Shown: positions 16,726-27,948 of the stretch, one piece after another
How the letters are laid out: every line of letters begins with the position of its first letter
Numbering within the stretch: the stretch's first letter is position 1
Origin: Microbacterium ginsengisoli
GTDB taxonomy: Bacteria; Actinomycetota; Actinomycetes; Actinomycetales; Microbacteriaceae
Assembly (NCBI RefSeq): GCF_000956535.1
Contig: NZ_JYIY01000078.1
Coordinates: 62,001-126,000, forward strand
Length of the DNA stretch: 64,000 nt
Reading direction: 5' to 3'
Made by a program: the position numbers and the translations under genes
Notes under the pieces: model-generated
What the model saw: only the letters and a program-made list of their open reading frames with translations
Told to the model about the DNA's origin: nothing
The model's database searches: none

Positions 16726-16731
16726 TAGCCT
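16726..16731 (+). promoter_or_regulatory. -10 hexamer TAGCCT for purE (leaderless)
   Basis: TAGCCT, GGACGG, then GTG at 16738. purE can thus be transcribed separately from purK. A 16-base GC palindrome (16659-16674) just behind purK may end the purK message. Confidence 0.6.
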
Positions 16732-16737
16732 GGACGG

Positions 16738-17253
16738 GTGACGCGCGCGCTGCATTCCTCCGACGCGCCCCTCGTCGGGGTCGTGATGGGTTCCGACTCC
16801 GACTGGCGGGTGATGGCCGACGCCTCCCAGGTGCTGAGCGACTTCGGCGTGCCGCACGAGGTCGAGATCGTCTCCGCCCACCGCACCCCCGACAAGCTGA
16901 TCGCCTACGGGCGTGAGGCGCGCGGCCGCGGCCTGAAGGCGATCATCGCGGGCGCCGGCGGTGCCGCGCACCTCCCCGGGATGCTCGCCTCCGTCACCGC
17001 CCTCCCCGTCATCGGGGTGCCGGTGCCGCTCGCGACCCTCGACGGGCTCGACTCGCTGCTGTCGATCGTGCAGATGCCCGGCGGCATCCCGGTCGCGACC
17101 GTCTCGATCGGCGGCGCGAAGAACGCCGGGCTGCTCGCCGTGCGCATCCTCGGCGCCTCCGATCCGCGCCTCGCCGACAGGGTCGAGGCGTACGCGCGCG
17201 AGCTGGAGGATCAGGTGGCGCAGAAGAACCGCCGCCTGAAGGACAGCCTGTGA
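16738..17253 (+). CDS. purE: N5-carboxyaminoimidazole ribonucleotide mutase
   Basis: 171 residues, the normal length of class I PurE. The substrate loop [31 protein letters not shown] with the catalytic histidine, and [11 protein letters not shown] are all present, as is the VPVIGVPV-type strand. It rearranges N5-CAIR to CAIR, the step after PurK. Its stop overlaps the start of the LCP gene by four bases (GTGA), so the cell-wall ligase is translationally coupled to a purine gene. Confidence 0.95.
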   Translation: MTRALHSSDAPLVGVVMGSDSDWRVMADASQVLSDFGVPHEVEIVSAHRTPDKLIAYGREARGRGLKAIIAGAGGAAHLPGMLASVTALPVIGVPVPLATLDGLDSLLSIVQMPGGIPVATVSIGGAKNAGLLAVRILGASDPRLADRVEAYARELEDQVAQKNRRLKDSL

Positions 17254-18686
17254 CCGTCGCCCCCCGCACCCCCCGGCGGCCGGGCGACGAACGGGGTCTC
17301 GTCAACCCCTATCCGATCCGCTACCCCGACAGCACGTCGCCGGCGGTCATGACGCGGCGGGCCTGGTGGCTCGTCGTCGTGAACCTCCTGATCCCGGGCT
17401 CGGCACAGGCCGCGGCGGGCAACCGCCGCCTCGCGAAACTCGGCCTCGGTGCGACCCTCGTCATGTGGGTGCTCGCGGTTCTGGCCGTGCTCGTCGCCGT
17501 TGTGTGGCGACCGTTCTTCCTCACGGTCGTCACGAACAGTCTCGTGCTGCTGATCATCCAGATCGCCCTCGTCGCGTACGCCGTGCTCTGGATCGTGCTC
17601 GCCCTCGACACGCTGCGGCTCGTACGGCTCATCAAGACGCGCCCGTGGGCACGCCTCGCGGTGCCGGCCGCTGTCGTCGCGGTGACGCTCGTCGTCAGCG
17701 GCGGCGCGGGGTACGCGGCGGTGCTGGTCGGCTCGGCACGGAATGCGCTCGGGTCGGTGTTCAGCGCGGGCGGCCCCGCCGTCGCGCCGACCGACGGGTA
17801 CTACAACATCCTCCTGCTGGGCGTCGACAGCGGAGCGGGACGCGATTCGATGCGCCCCGACAGCATCTCCGTGGCATCCGTCAACGCCGACACCGGACAG
17901 GTCACGATCACCGGTATCCCGCGCGACATGAAGGACGTGCCGTTCGCGCCGGGGCCGATGCAGACGCTCTTCCCCGACGGCTACAAGGGCAAGAACTGCG
18001 GCACCGCCCACTGCGCGATCAACGAGATCTTCACCGAGGTGAACGTGCTCCGCAAGGGCACCGACATCTATCCCGACGCGACCACGTATCAATACAGCCC
18101 CGGTATCGAAGCGGTGAAGGATGCCGCGGAGGGCGTCACCGGACTCACGATCCCGTACTACGTCTTCATCGACATGGACGGCTTCGCGGCCCTCATCGAC
18201 GCGCTCGGCGGCATCGACATCACCGTCACCGAACGACTCCCGAAGGGCTGGGGGCCGACGTACACGAACGAGCCCGCGAGCAAGTGGGCGATCGGGTGGA
18301 TCGAGCCGGGTGCGCAGCACATGGATGGCGACACGGCGCAGTGGTACGCCCGCTCGCGCTACACGACGAGCGACTGGGACCGGATGCTCCGCCAGCGTCA
18401 ACTGCAGGAGGCGATCCTCGCGCAGTTCACCCCGGCGAACGTGCTCTCGCGCTTCCAGGATGTCGCCAACGCCGGCACCCACATCATCGAAACGGACATC
18501 CCCGACTCGATGATCGGCTATTTCCTCGATCTCGCGATCAAGGCGAAGGGTCAGCCCGTGCAGTCGCTCGAGCTCACGCCCGCCGGTGCGAACATCGACC
18601 CCGACAACCCCGACTTCGCGACCATCCGCACGCTCGTCGCGCAGAAGCTGCACCCGTCGACCGCATCGCCGAGCCCGTCCGACTGA
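17250..18686 (+). CDS. LytR-CpsA-Psr (LCP) family cell-wall glycopolymer ligase
   Basis: 478 residues. The N-terminal third carries about four hydrophobic segments ([72 protein letters not shown]). This is more than the single helix of a classical LCP protein. The extracellular LCP domain begins [24 protein letters not shown] (~180) and includes the [11 protein letters not shown] arginine-aspartate motif and the [18 protein letters not shown] motif, ending near the [17 protein letters not shown] segment. LCP enzymes move polyprenyl-linked glycopolymers onto peptidoglycan, so this protein could attach the rhamnose- or galactofuranose-containing polymer made downstream. Confidence 0.9.
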   Translation: MTVAPRTPRRPGDERGLVNPYPIRYPDSTSPAVMTRRAWWLVVVNLLIPGSAQAAAGNRRLAKLGLGATLVMWVLAVLAVLVAVVWRPFFLTVVTNSLVLLIIQIALVAYAVLWIVLALDTLRLVRLIKTRPWARLAVPAAVVAVTLVVSGGAGYAAVLVGSARNALGSVFSAGGPAVAPTDGYYNILLLGVDSGAGRDSMRPDSISVASVNADTGQVTITGIPRDMKDVPFAPGPMQTLFPDGYKGKNCGTAHCAINEIFTEVNVLRKGTDIYPDATTYQYSPGIEAVKDAAEGVTGLTIPYYVFIDMDGFAALIDALGGIDITVTERLPKGWGPTYTNEPASKWAIGWIEPGAQHMDGDTAQWYARSRYTTSDWDRMLRQRQLQEAILAQFTPANVLSRFQDVANAGTHIIETDIPDSMIGYFLDLAIKAKGQPVQSLELTPAGANIDPDNPDFATIRTLVAQKLHPSTASPSPSD

Positions 18687-18719
18687 GCGCGTGCTCGGGT
18701 TCGCCCGGGGCGGGGTGGG

Positions 18720-18725
18720 TAGTCT
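18720..18725 (+). promoter_or_regulatory. -10 hexamer TAGTCT for the GT4 gene (leaderless)
   Basis: TAGTCT, seven bases, then ATG at 18733. It selects this ATG and rejects the longer in-frame extension that would overlap the LCP gene. Confidence 0.55.
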
Positions 18726-18732
18726 CGATGTC

Positions 18733-19821
18733 ATGACGGTGACCCTGCGCGTGGTGCTCGATCAACTGGTCGGAGCGCCCGCGTCGGAATTCACCGCGGT
18801 GTCCGCCGAGGTGGCGCGCGCGCTCATCGCGACCGCGCCGCGCGACTGCGAGGTGGCGGCCCTGGTGCCCGCCGGAGACTCCGCCGCCCTCGAGCGCGAG
18901 GTGCCCGGTCTCGCCCGCGTCGACGCGGTCGGGATGCCGCGGTCCGCCGCTCTGACGTCCTGGCAGCTCGGCGTCGCGCCGGGTGTCGGCGGCGGGCTCA
19001 TCCACTCGCCCACTCTCGCGGCGCCGCTCGTGCGTCACGACCGCATCAACGACAACGACCAGACGATCGTGACGCTGTGGGAGATCCCGGACTTCTCGGA
19101 TGCCGCGTCGAAGACCGCCGCGCTCGCGCACAAGGCGATGCTCAAGCGCGCCGAACGGCACGCCGACGCCGTGATCGTCCCGACCCATGCGATCGCGGAG
19201 CGACTGGCGGCGACCACGAAGCTGCGCGGCCGTGTACGCGTGATCGCGGGGGCGGCACCTGAGGGGTTTGCCGTTCCCGGTGACGCGATCGGACGCCGCC
19301 GCGCGCTCGTCGTGCCCGACCGCGTGCTCGTGCTCGACGGTGCGGGTGCCGAGGCCGACCTCGACGCCGGATTCGCGGCGGCACTGTGCGGCGCCCCGGA
19401 TGTGCCGATCGTCGTGCTGGGCGCCGGCGACATGCGCGTCGACCGGGTGAGGGCGCGGGCGGAGCAGGCCGGGGTGCCGAGCGCCCACCTGCGGGTGCTC
19501 GCCGGGCTCGACGCGCACGACCGCGCGGCGGTGCTGGATGCGGCGGTCGCCGTCATCGCGCCCTCGCGGGCCTCGGCGTTCCCGTGGCGGGTCCTCGAGG
19601 CGTTCGCCGTGGGGGTGCCGGTCATCGCCGCGGACTGCGACGACCATCGGGAGATCATCGTCGACGGGGGAGTGCTCGTCGACCCCGCCGAGCTCGGCGC
19701 AGCGCTGCATGACGCGATCGGCGACAGCGCGCGACTGCGGGTGCTGGCCCGCGATCGCGGACGCGGCTTCTCCTGGTCCGACCACGCCGCGCGGGTCTGG
19801 GAGCTCCACGCGGAGCTGTGA
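18733..19821 (+). CDS. Glycosyltransferase family 4/1-like
   Basis: 362 residues with a two-lobed GT-B pattern. An N-lobe (VTLRVVLDQLVGAPASEFTAVSAEVARAL, then IHSPTLAAPLV and TLWEIPDFSD) is followed by the inter-domain segment AMLKRAERHADAVIVPTHAIAERL. The C-lobe has RVIAGAAPEGF, VLVLDGAGAEADL and the nucleotide-sugar region PWRVLEAFAVGVPVIAADCDDHREIIVDGGVLVDP. The usual E-x7-E is represented by the E of RVLEAFAVGVPVIA and the E of HREIIVDGG. Homologues in this place next to rml genes are often rhamnosyl- or mannosyl-transferases of cell-wall assembly. The substrate is not visible. It converges on the rmlCD gene with a gap of ten bases. Confidence 0.82.
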   Translation: MTVTLRVVLDQLVGAPASEFTAVSAEVARALIATAPRDCEVAALVPAGDSAALEREVPGLARVDAVGMPRSAALTSWQLGVAPGVGGGLIHSPTLAAPLVRHDRINDNDQTIVTLWEIPDFSDAASKTAALAHKAMLKRAERHADAVIVPTHAIAERLAATTKLRGRVRVIAGAAPEGFAVPGDAIGRRRALVVPDRVLVLDGAGAEADLDAGFAAALCGAPDVPIVVLGAGDMRVDRVRARAEQAGVPSAHLRVLAGLDAHDRAAVLDAAVAVIAPSRASAFPWRVLEAFAVGVPVIAADCDDHREIIVDGGVLVDPAELGAALHDAIGDSARLRVLARDRGRGFSWSDHAARVWELHAEL

Positions 19822-19831
19822 GGCGCTCGCG

Positions 19832-21244
19832 TCAGAAGCTGCCGAGATAGCGAACCAGTGCATCCTCGACGCGCGCGGGGGTGAATCCTGATGCCTGGAT
19901 CGCCGTAAGGTCGAGCACGCTGTTCGCCGGGCGCGGCGCGACGGCCGCTGTGGCGTCTGCGAAGTACTCGGCGGTCGACACCGGGCGCACGCGCTCCGGG
20001 TCGTTCCCGGTGAGCCGGAAGACCTCGCGGGCGATGTCGAACCAGGATGCTGCGTCTCCGCCGTTCGTGACGTTGTAGGTGCCGTAGGTGGCGCCCGTCT
20101 CGAGAAGGTGGGCAATGGCGTCGGCGATCGTGTCGGTGAAAGTCAGTCGACCGACCTGGTCGTCGACGACCGCGGGGTCGATGCCGCGGCCGGCGAGGGA
20201 GGCCATCGTGCGCACGAAGTTGTTGCCGTCGCCGATCACCCAGCTGGTGCGGATGACGTAGTGGCGGGGAACCGTCGCGACGATGGCGTCGCCGGCCGCC
20301 TTGCTCTGGCCGTAGACGCCCAGCGGCGCGAACGGATCGGTCTCGGTGTATGCGTTCTGCTTCGTGCCGTCGAAGACGTAATCGCTGGAGACGTGAACGA
20401 GCGTGATGCCGTTCGCGGTCGCGATACGGGCGAGAGCGGCGACCGCGGTCGCGTTCGCCTCCCAGGCGGCGACGCGTCCCTCGGGGGTCTCCGCCTTGTC
20501 GACCGCGGTGTAGGCGGCTGCGTTGATGATCGTGTCGTAGTCGCGCCACCGGCGGGCCGATGCGAGCTCGTCGGAGGTGAGGTCGAGGTCGTCGCGGGTC
20601 GCGAACTCGGCCCAGGCGGCATCCGCGAATCGCTGACGCAGCGCGCGGCCGAGCTGCCCGTTCGCGCCGAGAACGAGGGTCTTGCGGCGCGGGATCGGGG
20701 TGACGTCGGCGAGGCGCGGGTGCGCGAGGTCCTTCGGGCTGATCTCCACGTCGGCCAGCGGGATAGGCCAGGCGATCGCGGCGGTCTCGTCGGCGAGGTT
20801 CAGGAAAGAGTACGTCGCGCTCGGTGACCAGTGGTCGTTGACGAGGTAGACGTAGGCGGTGTTCGGCTCGAGCGTCTGGTACGAGTTGCCGACACCGCGC
20901 GGTACGAAGATGGCGGTGGAGGCGTCGAGCTCCGCGGTCACGACCGCCCCGAACGTCGGCCCCTCGCGCAGGTCCACCCATGCGCCGAAGATGCGTCCGG
21001 TCGCGACCGAGACGAACTTGTCCCAGGGCTCCGCGTGGATGCCGCGGGTGGTCCCGACGGCGTCGTTGAAGGAGATGTTGTTCTGCACCGGACCGAAGTC
21101 CTCGAGTCCGGCGGCGAGCATCTTCTCGCGCTGCCAGTTCTCCTTGAACCAGCCGCGGTTGTCGCCGTGCACGGGCAGATCGAAGATCACCAGGCCCGGG
21201 ATCGCGGTCTCACGGCGAGCGAGGGCCTTGCCGACGTCGACCAC
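19832..21244 (-). CDS. Fused dTDP-4-dehydrorhamnose 3,5-epimerase / 4-reductase (RmlC-RmlD)
   Basis: 470 residues joining two enzymes of dTDP-rhamnose synthesis. Residues ~1-175 are an RmlC cupin (VHGDNRGWFKENWQ, TTRGIHAEPWDKFVSVATG with base His70, WVDLREGPTFG, FVPRGVGNSYQ). Residues ~188-470 are an RmlD reductase (TLVLGANGQLGRAL dinucleotide loop, AAYTAVDKAE, VHVSSDYVFDG, YGQSKAAGD with Tyr and Lys). The usual AHGF of RmlC is GNSY here, and the place of the family's C-terminal catalytic Tyr reads DHWSP. Similar fusions are known in other actinobacteria. The GTG start lies three bases behind the rmlB stop, so both form one operon. Confidence 0.9.
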   Translation of the reverse strand: MVDVGKALARRETAIPGLVIFDLPVHGDNRGWFKENWQREKMLAAGLEDFGPVQNNISFNDAVGTTRGIHAEPWDKFVSVATGRIFGAWVDLREGPTFGAVVTAELDASTAIFVPRGVGNSYQTLEPNTAYVYLVNDHWSPSATYSFLNLADETAAIAWPIPLADVEISPKDLAHPRLADVTPIPRRKTLVLGANGQLGRALRQRFADAAWAEFATRDDLDLTSDELASARRWRDYDTIINAAAYTAVDKAETPEGRVAAWEANATAVAALARIATANGITLVHVSSDYVFDGTKQNAYTETDPFAPLGVYGQSKAAGDAIVATVPRHYVIRTSWVIGDGNNFVRTMASLAGRGIDPAVVDDQVGRLTFTDTIADAIAHLLETGATYGTYNVTNGGDAASWFDIAREVFRLTGNDPERVRPVSTAEYFADATAAVAPRPANSVLDLTAIQASGFTPARVEDALVRYLGSF

Positions 21245-21247
21245 CGG

Positions 21248-22258
<1,011 letters not shown>

Positions 22259-22325
22259 CCGTGCGCGTCCTCGGCGATCCGTCGGCGTTTGGTCAGGCTC
22301 GGCCTCATCGGGGAGACTGGAGTCC

Positions 22326-23198
22326 ATGCGTGGAATCATCCTGGCCGGCGGTACCGGCTCGCGGCTGCACCCCATCACCCTCGGTGTCTCGAAGCAGCTC
22401 GTCCCGGTGTACGACAAGCCGATGATCTACTACCCGCTCTCGACGCTGATCCTCGCGGGCATCCGCGACATCCTCGTCATCACGACGCCGCACGACGCCG
22501 CGCAGTTCGAGCGCCTGCTCGGCGACGGCTCGCAGTTCGGGGTGTCGATCACGTACAAGCAGCAGCCGTCGCCCGACGGGCTCGCGCAGGCGTTCGTGCT
22601 CGGTGAAGAGCACATCGGCTCGGAGTCGGCCGCGCTCGTGCTCGGAGACAACATCTTCTACGGCCAGGGCATGGGCACTCGCCTGCGTCAGTACAGTGAC
22701 CTCGAGGGCGGCGTCGTGTTCGGCTACTGGGTCGACGACCCGACCGCCTACGGCGTGGTGGAATTCGACGCGGCAGGGCGCGCCGTCTCCCTCGAGGAGA
22801 AGCCCGCCCACCCGAAGTCGAACTGGGCTGTGCCCGGACTCTACTTCTACGACAACGACGTGGTCGAGATCGCCAAGAACCTCACCCCGTCGCCGCGCGG
22901 CGAGCTCGAGATCACCGACGTCAACAAGACCTACCTCGAGCAGGGTCGGCTGCAAGTCGAACTCCTGCCGCGCGGCACCGCCTGGCTCGACACCGGAACG
23001 TTCGACTCGCTCAGCGAGGCGACGGACTTCATCCGCACCGTCGAGAAGCGTCAGGGCCTGTCGATCGGATGCCCCGAAGAGGTCGCCTGGCGTCTCGGGT
23101 TCCTGAGCGACGACGAGTTGCGTGAGCGCGCCCAGCCCCTCGTGAAGAGCGGATACGGCGCGTACCTGCTCAAGGCTCTCGAGCAGGGGCGCGGGTGA
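22326..23198 (+). CDS. rmlA: Glucose-1-phosphate thymidylyltransferase
   Basis: 290 residues from the ATG at 22326; the open frame extends further upstream across rmlB but without RmlA similarity. The N-terminus [18 protein letters not shown] is the nucleotidyl-transferase signature, followed by [26 protein letters not shown] (Asp of the metal site), [20 protein letters not shown] and [13 protein letters not shown]. It makes dTDP-glucose from glucose-1-P and dTTP, the first step of dTDP-rhamnose synthesis. GAGACT ends seven bases before the start and may be a weak -10. Its stop overlaps the next start, coupling nucleotide sugar supply to the rhamnan genes. Confidence 0.95.
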   Translation: MRGIILAGGTGSRLHPITLGVSKQLVPVYDKPMIYYPLSTLILAGIRDILVITTPHDAAQFERLLGDGSQFGVSITYKQQPSPDGLAQAFVLGEEHIGSESAALVLGDNIFYGQGMGTRLRQYSDLEGGVVFGYWVDDPTAYGVVEFDAAGRAVSLEEKPAHPKSNWAVPGLYFYDNDVVEIAKNLTPSPRGELEITDVNKTYLEQGRLQVELLPRGTAWLDTGTFDSLSEATDFIRTVEKRQGLSIGCPEEVAWRLGFLSDDELRERAQPLVKSGYGAYLLKALEQGRG

Positions 23199-25132
23199 TC
23201 GCCGACGCGACGAGCGGGCGGGGGACAGCGCCGTTCAGGGATGGTGGGCGACGTCTCATCATTTACGTGATCTGGGATCGGCGAGGTCAGGTGGAGGACT
23301 ACGTCCTTCACGCACTATCCGGTCTTCGTACGCCCACCACGGACATCCTCGCCGTCGTGAACGGCAAGCTCGCCGAGAACGCGCGCGAGCGACTCGCGCC
23401 GCTGGTGAGCGACGTGCTCGTTCGCCGCAACCGTGGCTTCGACATATGGGCGCACAAAGAAGCGCTCGACTACCTGGGCGATGGGGTAGGCGACTACGAC
23501 GAGATCGTGATGACGAACGACACCTGGTTCGGACCTGTCCGGCCGTACGCGCCCGTATTCGAAGACATGGATCGGCGATCCGTCGACTTCTGGGGGATGA
23601 CCGACCATGCGCGGGAAGAGCCCAACCCGTTCACTGGTGAGGGGGTGCTCCATTATCATCTTCAGTCGTTCTGGATCGCTGTGCGACCGCCGATGTTCCT
23701 GTCGCAAGAGTGGCGGACCTACTGGGCCGAGCTCCCGGAGATGCCCGACTACTTCGACGCGGTCCTGAAGCACGAGGTGGTGTTCACGCACCGATTCGCC
23801 GAGCTCGGATTCGTTCACGACGTCGCCTTTCCGTCGGCGTCATACCCGACGGATCACCCCGCGCTGTTCAACGCTGACCTCCTGATCGATGACGGATGTC
23901 CTCTCGTCAAGCGGCGTCCGTTCTTCCACTACCCGCCCTTCCTCGACCGGCATGCCGTCATCGGGAGGGAGTTGCTCGATCGGATCGCAGCGGCCGGTTA
24001 CCCGACCGAGCTGATTCTCGACAATCTGTCGCGCAACGTGTCGCCGCGGATCGTGAACACGAACGCAGGCATGCTCGAGGTCTTCGGGGACCGCGCGAGC
24101 GACTATGACGAGACCAATCCGCCGAGGCTAGCGGTGCTCCTGCACGTCTCATCCGTTCCGCACCTCGACCCTTTGCTCGATCTTCTCGTCGCGCTCCCCG
24201 TGTGCGCCGACCTGTATGTGAGCGCGGTCGAGGGCGACGTCGCGGATGCCGTCGACGGCATCCTCTCGCGCCGCGACATGTCCGGATTCGGGACGGTGGA
24301 GGTGCGCGCGATTCCGAAGAACCCCGGGCGCCACATGGCGGCCTTCTTCGTCGGTCATCGCGACGTCATCGAGAACGGCTCGCACGATCTCCTTCTCCTG
24401 CTTCATGCGAAGTCCTCGGTGCGCAAGTCCAGGGCAGTCAGCGCGTACTTCTCGTCCCATCAGATCGACAATCTCATCGGATCGCCCGGGTTCTTCGCGA
24501 ACCTCCTCGGGCTGTTTCAGCGCGAGCCCGGTCTCGGTGCCGTCTTCCCCCCCACGATCCGTGTCGGGATTCCCGCGACCGGCTCGGCATGGTCGGTGTA
24601 CCGGGGACGAGTGGCGGACACCCTGAAGTCGGCGGGGGTGAAGGTGCCGCTCGACGGGGCGTCGATCGTCGCTCCTCTCGGCGGGATGCTGCTCGGGCGT
24701 CGCGAGGCGGTGCGCACGATGCTGTACCGGACGTGGACCTACGAGGACTACGCCCCCTCCGTCAAGTACACGGGAATCTCGCTCGCGCAGACGCAGGAGC
24801 GGATGGTGGTGTACACGATGGGTGAACATGGCTTCCACTGTCGAACAGTGTTGAACTCCGAGCACGCAGCTGTCAGCCATACGCAAGTCGAGTTCGAACT
24901 CGATCAGCTTCTTTCCACGACGCCGGGTTACCCGGTCGATCAGATTTCGTTCTTCCATCGGGCGGGGTGGGCGCCCCACGGAGGAATCGTCGGGATGACG
25001 CGCATGTACATCCGGGCGAATCATCCCCGCGTCGCGAGGTTCATCGAGCCGGTCTATTATCGGGCGCGTCGCGTCGTGATTCTGTGCAAGGGGCTCGCCC
25101 GTCGAGTACTCCGTCGAGGGGACGAGAACTGA
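23195..25132 (+). CDS. Rhamnan synthesis protein F family (RgpF-like), copy 1
   Basis: 645 residues with a GTG start overlapping the rmlA stop. The N-terminal half ([92 protein letters not shown]) is characteristic of the RgpF family. The C-terminal half ([83 protein letters not shown]) is its second conserved module. RgpF proteins take part in building rhamnose polysaccharides at the cytoplasmic membrane and are thought to be glycosyltransferases. No signal peptide. The tandem copy and ABC exporter that follow fit a rhamnan-type polymer. Confidence 0.85.
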   Translation: MIADATSGRGTAPFRDGGRRLIIYVIWDRRGQVEDYVLHALSGLRTPTTDILAVVNGKLAENARERLAPLVSDVLVRRNRGFDIWAHKEALDYLGDGVGDYDEIVMTNDTWFGPVRPYAPVFEDMDRRSVDFWGMTDHAREEPNPFTGEGVLHYHLQSFWIAVRPPMFLSQEWRTYWAELPEMPDYFDAVLKHEVVFTHRFAELGFVHDVAFPSASYPTDHPALFNADLLIDDGCPLVKRRPFFHYPPFLDRHAVIGRELLDRIAAAGYPTELILDNLSRNVSPRIVNTNAGMLEVFGDRASDYDETNPPRLAVLLHVSSVPHLDPLLDLLVALPVCADLYVSAVEGDVADAVDGILSRRDMSGFGTVEVRAIPKNPGRHMAAFFVGHRDVIENGSHDLLLLLHAKSSVRKSRAVSAYFSSHQIDNLIGSPGFFANLLGLFQREPGLGAVFPPTIRVGIPATGSAWSVYRGRVADTLKSAGVKVPLDGASIVAPLGGMLLGRREAVRTMLYRTWTYEDYAPSVKYTGISLAQTQERMVVYTMGEHGFHCRTVLNSEHAAVSHTQVEFELDQLLSTTPGYPVDQISFFHRAGWAPHGGIVGMTRMYIRANHPRVARFIEPVYYRARRVVILCKGLARRVLRRGDEN

Positions 25133-27024
25133 TGTCGACGGGTCAGCATGTATCCGAACGCGTGCGCCATGTGCTCTATACGGCCTTTGTTTCGGACGGT
25201 AGGTTGTCCGCGGGAGCGTTCTATGCGCTCGCCGCGCTGCGGACCGCGGCTGACGGCGACGTCACGGTCGTCGCGCGCGGGGAGCTGAGCAGCGAGGCGC
25301 GGCGTTCGCTCGACGAGGTCGCGGATCTGATTATCACGGTTCCCGTCGCCACGAGCGTGACAGCGGCATGGGCGGTAGGTATACGCCATCTGCCCAGCGA
25401 TGCATGGTCCGGTCCCGTCGAGCTCGTGGTGACCGACGATTCGTGGTTCGGTCCGGTTGGAGACCTCGCCGGGTTGTTCGCGCGCATGGCGAGTTCGCAG
25501 GCCGACCTTTGGGGTCTGACCGAGCACGTCCGACGAAATGGCGGCGCGGCGGGGCGCCTACGGATCAACTGGCTCGTCGTTCGCGACGGAGTCCTGCGCT
25601 CATCCGAGTGGGAGCAGTTCTGGCGCGACGGAGTCGATGCGGGATCCGAAGAGGCTCCGGATGTTCCGGTCCGGGTGGTCGAAGAACATCTCAACGCGGC
25701 GGGGTTCGGGCGCGATGTCGCGTTCCCCGGCACGGACTTCGATTCGCTGGATCCGGCGCTGTGCAACCCCGATCTGCTCGTCGCGGCTGGATGCCCGATG
25801 GTGGACAGGATCTGCTTCGACACCTTCCCTTCCGTGCTCAACGAGAAGGGTGTCGTGCCCCGTAACCTTCTACGTCAGCTGGCGTCGGCGGGATATCCGG
25901 CGGATCTGATCCTCCGTTCCCTCGTCAAGACGACTGAACCACGCGTGCTCTACACGAACGCCGCAATGCATGAAGTCCTCCCGTACCTGGAAAGCTCCGA
26001 CCGGGCTGCGGGGAGGTCGATCAAGGCTCTCGCCGCGCTCCACATCTTCTACCCGGAGATGACCGACGAGATGGTGGATCTCGTCGAGCGACTACCGTGT
26101 CCGTACGACCTGGTGATCACGACTCCGGACGAGGCCAAGAGACAGAGCATCCTGGATCGCCTCGCCGCGCGGAGCGTGCGCGCGCTGGAGACCGACGTGC
26201 GAGTGCTGGCATCCAACGATGGTCGCGATCAGAGCGCGTTCCTGATCGGCTGCCGGGATCGTCTGACCGACCCGACGTACGATCTCGTCGTCAAGCTCCA
26301 CTCGAAGAAGACTCCGCAGGACGGGTTCAATGTCGGCCGTCACTTCCGCGAGCAGCAGTTTCTAAACCTGCTTGCGACCGAGGGGTACGCGGCGAACCTC
26401 GTCGCGCTCTTCGAGCGCGAGCCGGGTCTCGGCATCGTCTACCCCCCGATGATCCATATCGGTTATCCCACGCTCGGTCGAGGGTGGTGGTCGAACAAAC
26501 CAGGGTTCGCGACGCTGGCCCGGACCTTGGGTGTGGAGGTTCCGCTCGACGAGATCTCACCGCTCGCGCCGTTCGGCTCGATGTATGTCGCGCGGCCGGC
26601 CGCGCTTCGCCGCCTCGTCGATCACCCGTGGTCGTTCGCGGACTTCGGCGGCGCCGAGGCGTACCGCGACGGGGGGCTTGCGCACGTCCTCGAGCGCATG
26701 CCCACGTACGTGGCCGCTCAGGACGGCTACTACACACGCACCGTGAGTACGAGAGACTACTTCGCGATCAGCCACACGATGATGGAATACGCGCTCGACG
26801 AGGTCGCCGGGCAGATTCCGGGAGGCATGACCGATCGGATCGCGTCCGTCAAGCGCGCCGGATACGTGGGTCACGGGACGCGGCGTGACTTCGTGCGAAT
26901 GTACCTCGCCGTGCATCCTCGGATCGCTCGTATGATCGGCGTCGCCCTCCCGCTCCTGAGGCGCTCCTCGGCGGGCAGACGGCGCGCTCGTGGACGTTCC
27001 TCGTCCGCGGGATCAGAAGGTTAG
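25132..27024 (+). CDS. Rhamnan synthesis protein F family (RgpF-like), copy 2
   Basis: 630 residues from the ATG that overlaps the stop of copy 1 by one base. It shares the same two-module build (VTDDSWFGPVGDLAGLFARM, DLWGLTEHVRR, CPMVDRICFDTFPSVLNEKGVVPRNLL in the first half; LHIFYPEMTDEMVDLVERLP, NDGRDQSAFLIGCRD, VVKLHSKKTPQDGFNVGRHFREQ, PGLGIVYPPMIHIG, LAPFGSMYVARPAALRRL in the second). It is clearly a diverged paralogue rather than a recent copy. A second protein suggests two different linkages or two successive steps. It ends in a basic tail (RRSSAGRRRARGRSSS). The exporter gene follows after six bases. Confidence 0.82.
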   Translation: MSTGQHVSERVRHVLYTAFVSDGRLSAGAFYALAALRTAADGDVTVVARGELSSEARRSLDEVADLIITVPVATSVTAAWAVGIRHLPSDAWSGPVELVVTDDSWFGPVGDLAGLFARMASSQADLWGLTEHVRRNGGAAGRLRINWLVVRDGVLRSSEWEQFWRDGVDAGSEEAPDVPVRVVEEHLNAAGFGRDVAFPGTDFDSLDPALCNPDLLVAAGCPMVDRICFDTFPSVLNEKGVVPRNLLRQLASAGYPADLILRSLVKTTEPRVLYTNAAMHEVLPYLESSDRAAGRSIKALAALHIFYPEMTDEMVDLVERLPCPYDLVITTPDEAKRQSILDRLAARSVRALETDVRVLASNDGRDQSAFLIGCRDRLTDPTYDLVVKLHSKKTPQDGFNVGRHFREQQFLNLLATEGYAANLVALFEREPGLGIVYPPMIHIGYPTLGRGWWSNKPGFATLARTLGVEVPLDEISPLAPFGSMYVARPAALRRLVDHPWSFADFGGAEAYRDGGLAHVLERMPTYVAAQDGYYTRTVSTRDYFAISHTMMEYALDEVAGQIPGGMTDRIASVKRAGYVGHGTRRDFVRMYLAVHPRIARMIGVALPLLRRSSAGRRRARGRSSSAGSEG

Positions 27025-27030
27025 GATTCG

Positions 27031-27948
27031 ATGATGTCTGACAGTCCGGTGGCGGTCGAGCGTTATAGACGACTTGCCGCTCTCCCGCTCAGCGGTACGA
27101 CGGCGCGCCGCGGAGCCAGCGTGTGGGGCGTCGTCGCTCCCATCCGTGAGATCTTCCGGTATCGCGAGATGCTGGATCTCCTCGTGAGACGTGACCTGAA
27201 AGCGCGCTACAAGGACTCGGTGCTCGGGTTCTTCTGGTCGATGGCGCGACCGCTCATGCAATTGGCCATCTATTTCATCGTCGTAGGACAGTTCCTGCAG
27301 GCCGCGAAGGGCATACCCGATTTCGCGGTGTATATTTTTTCCGGTCTGACGGCGATGGGTCTGTTCTCTGAAATTCTGCTCGGCGCGACCGGTTCGATCC
27401 TGGGCAACGCGGGCTTGGTGAAGAAGGTGTTTGTGCCGCGCGAGCTCTTCCCGCTCGCCAGCATCGGATCCGCTCTCTTCAACTTCGGCGTGCAGCTGGT
27501 CATCCTGCTGCTGGCGACGCTGGTCGTCGGCAAGTTCCCGCTCCACACCCAACTCTGGTACGCGCCGCTTTCCCTCGCCGTGATCGTGGTGTACGGGGCC
27601 GCGTTCGGCATCCTCTTCAGCGCATGGAACGTCTATCTGCGCGATGTCCAGTATCTGGTGGAGCTGGGAACGATGATTCTGTTCTGGGCCAGCCCCGTCG
27701 TCTACTCGTGGCAGATGGTCGCGTCGCTCATCAAGTCGCCCGTCGTGCTAGAGGTGTACACGAACAACCCTCTGACCCTCGCCGTCATCGGGTTCCAGCA
27801 TGCGTTCTGGGTCGCCGGTGACGGGTACGCCCAACCGACCGAGCTGTGGCTGCGGCTGACAATCGCGCTCGGGGTGGGTGTCGTCATCCTTTTTGCGAGT
27901 CACCGGGTCTTCCTGCGGCTGCAGGGCAATTTTGCGCAGGAGCTATGA
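27031..27948 (+). CDS. Polysaccharide ABC exporter, permease subunit (Wzm/TagG/RfbA-like)
   Basis: 305 residues. A cytoplasmic N-terminus contains the family mark FRYREMLDLLVRRDLKARYKDSVLGFFWSMARPL, followed by six predicted membrane helices (from LAIYFIVVGQFLQAA to LGVGVVILFASHRVFL). It forms the membrane channel that moves lipid-linked polysaccharide or teichoic-acid-like polymer across the membrane. Its start lies six bases behind copy 2 of RgpF, and its stop overlaps the ATPase start by four bases. A local AT-rich run (27331-27341) is unusual for this genome. Confidence 0.92.
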   Translation: MMSDSPVAVERYRRLAALPLSGTTARRGASVWGVVAPIREIFRYREMLDLLVRRDLKARYKDSVLGFFWSMARPLMQLAIYFIVVGQFLQAAKGIPDFAVYIFSGLTAMGLFSEILLGATGSILGNAGLVKKVFVPRELFPLASIGSALFNFGVQLVILLLATLVVGKFPLHTQLWYAPLSLAVIVVYGAAFGILFSAWNVYLRDVQYLVELGTMILFWASPVVYSWQMVASLIKSPVVLEVYTNNPLTLAVIGFQHAFWVAGDGYAQPTELWLRLTIALGVGVVILFASHRVFLRLQGNFAQEL

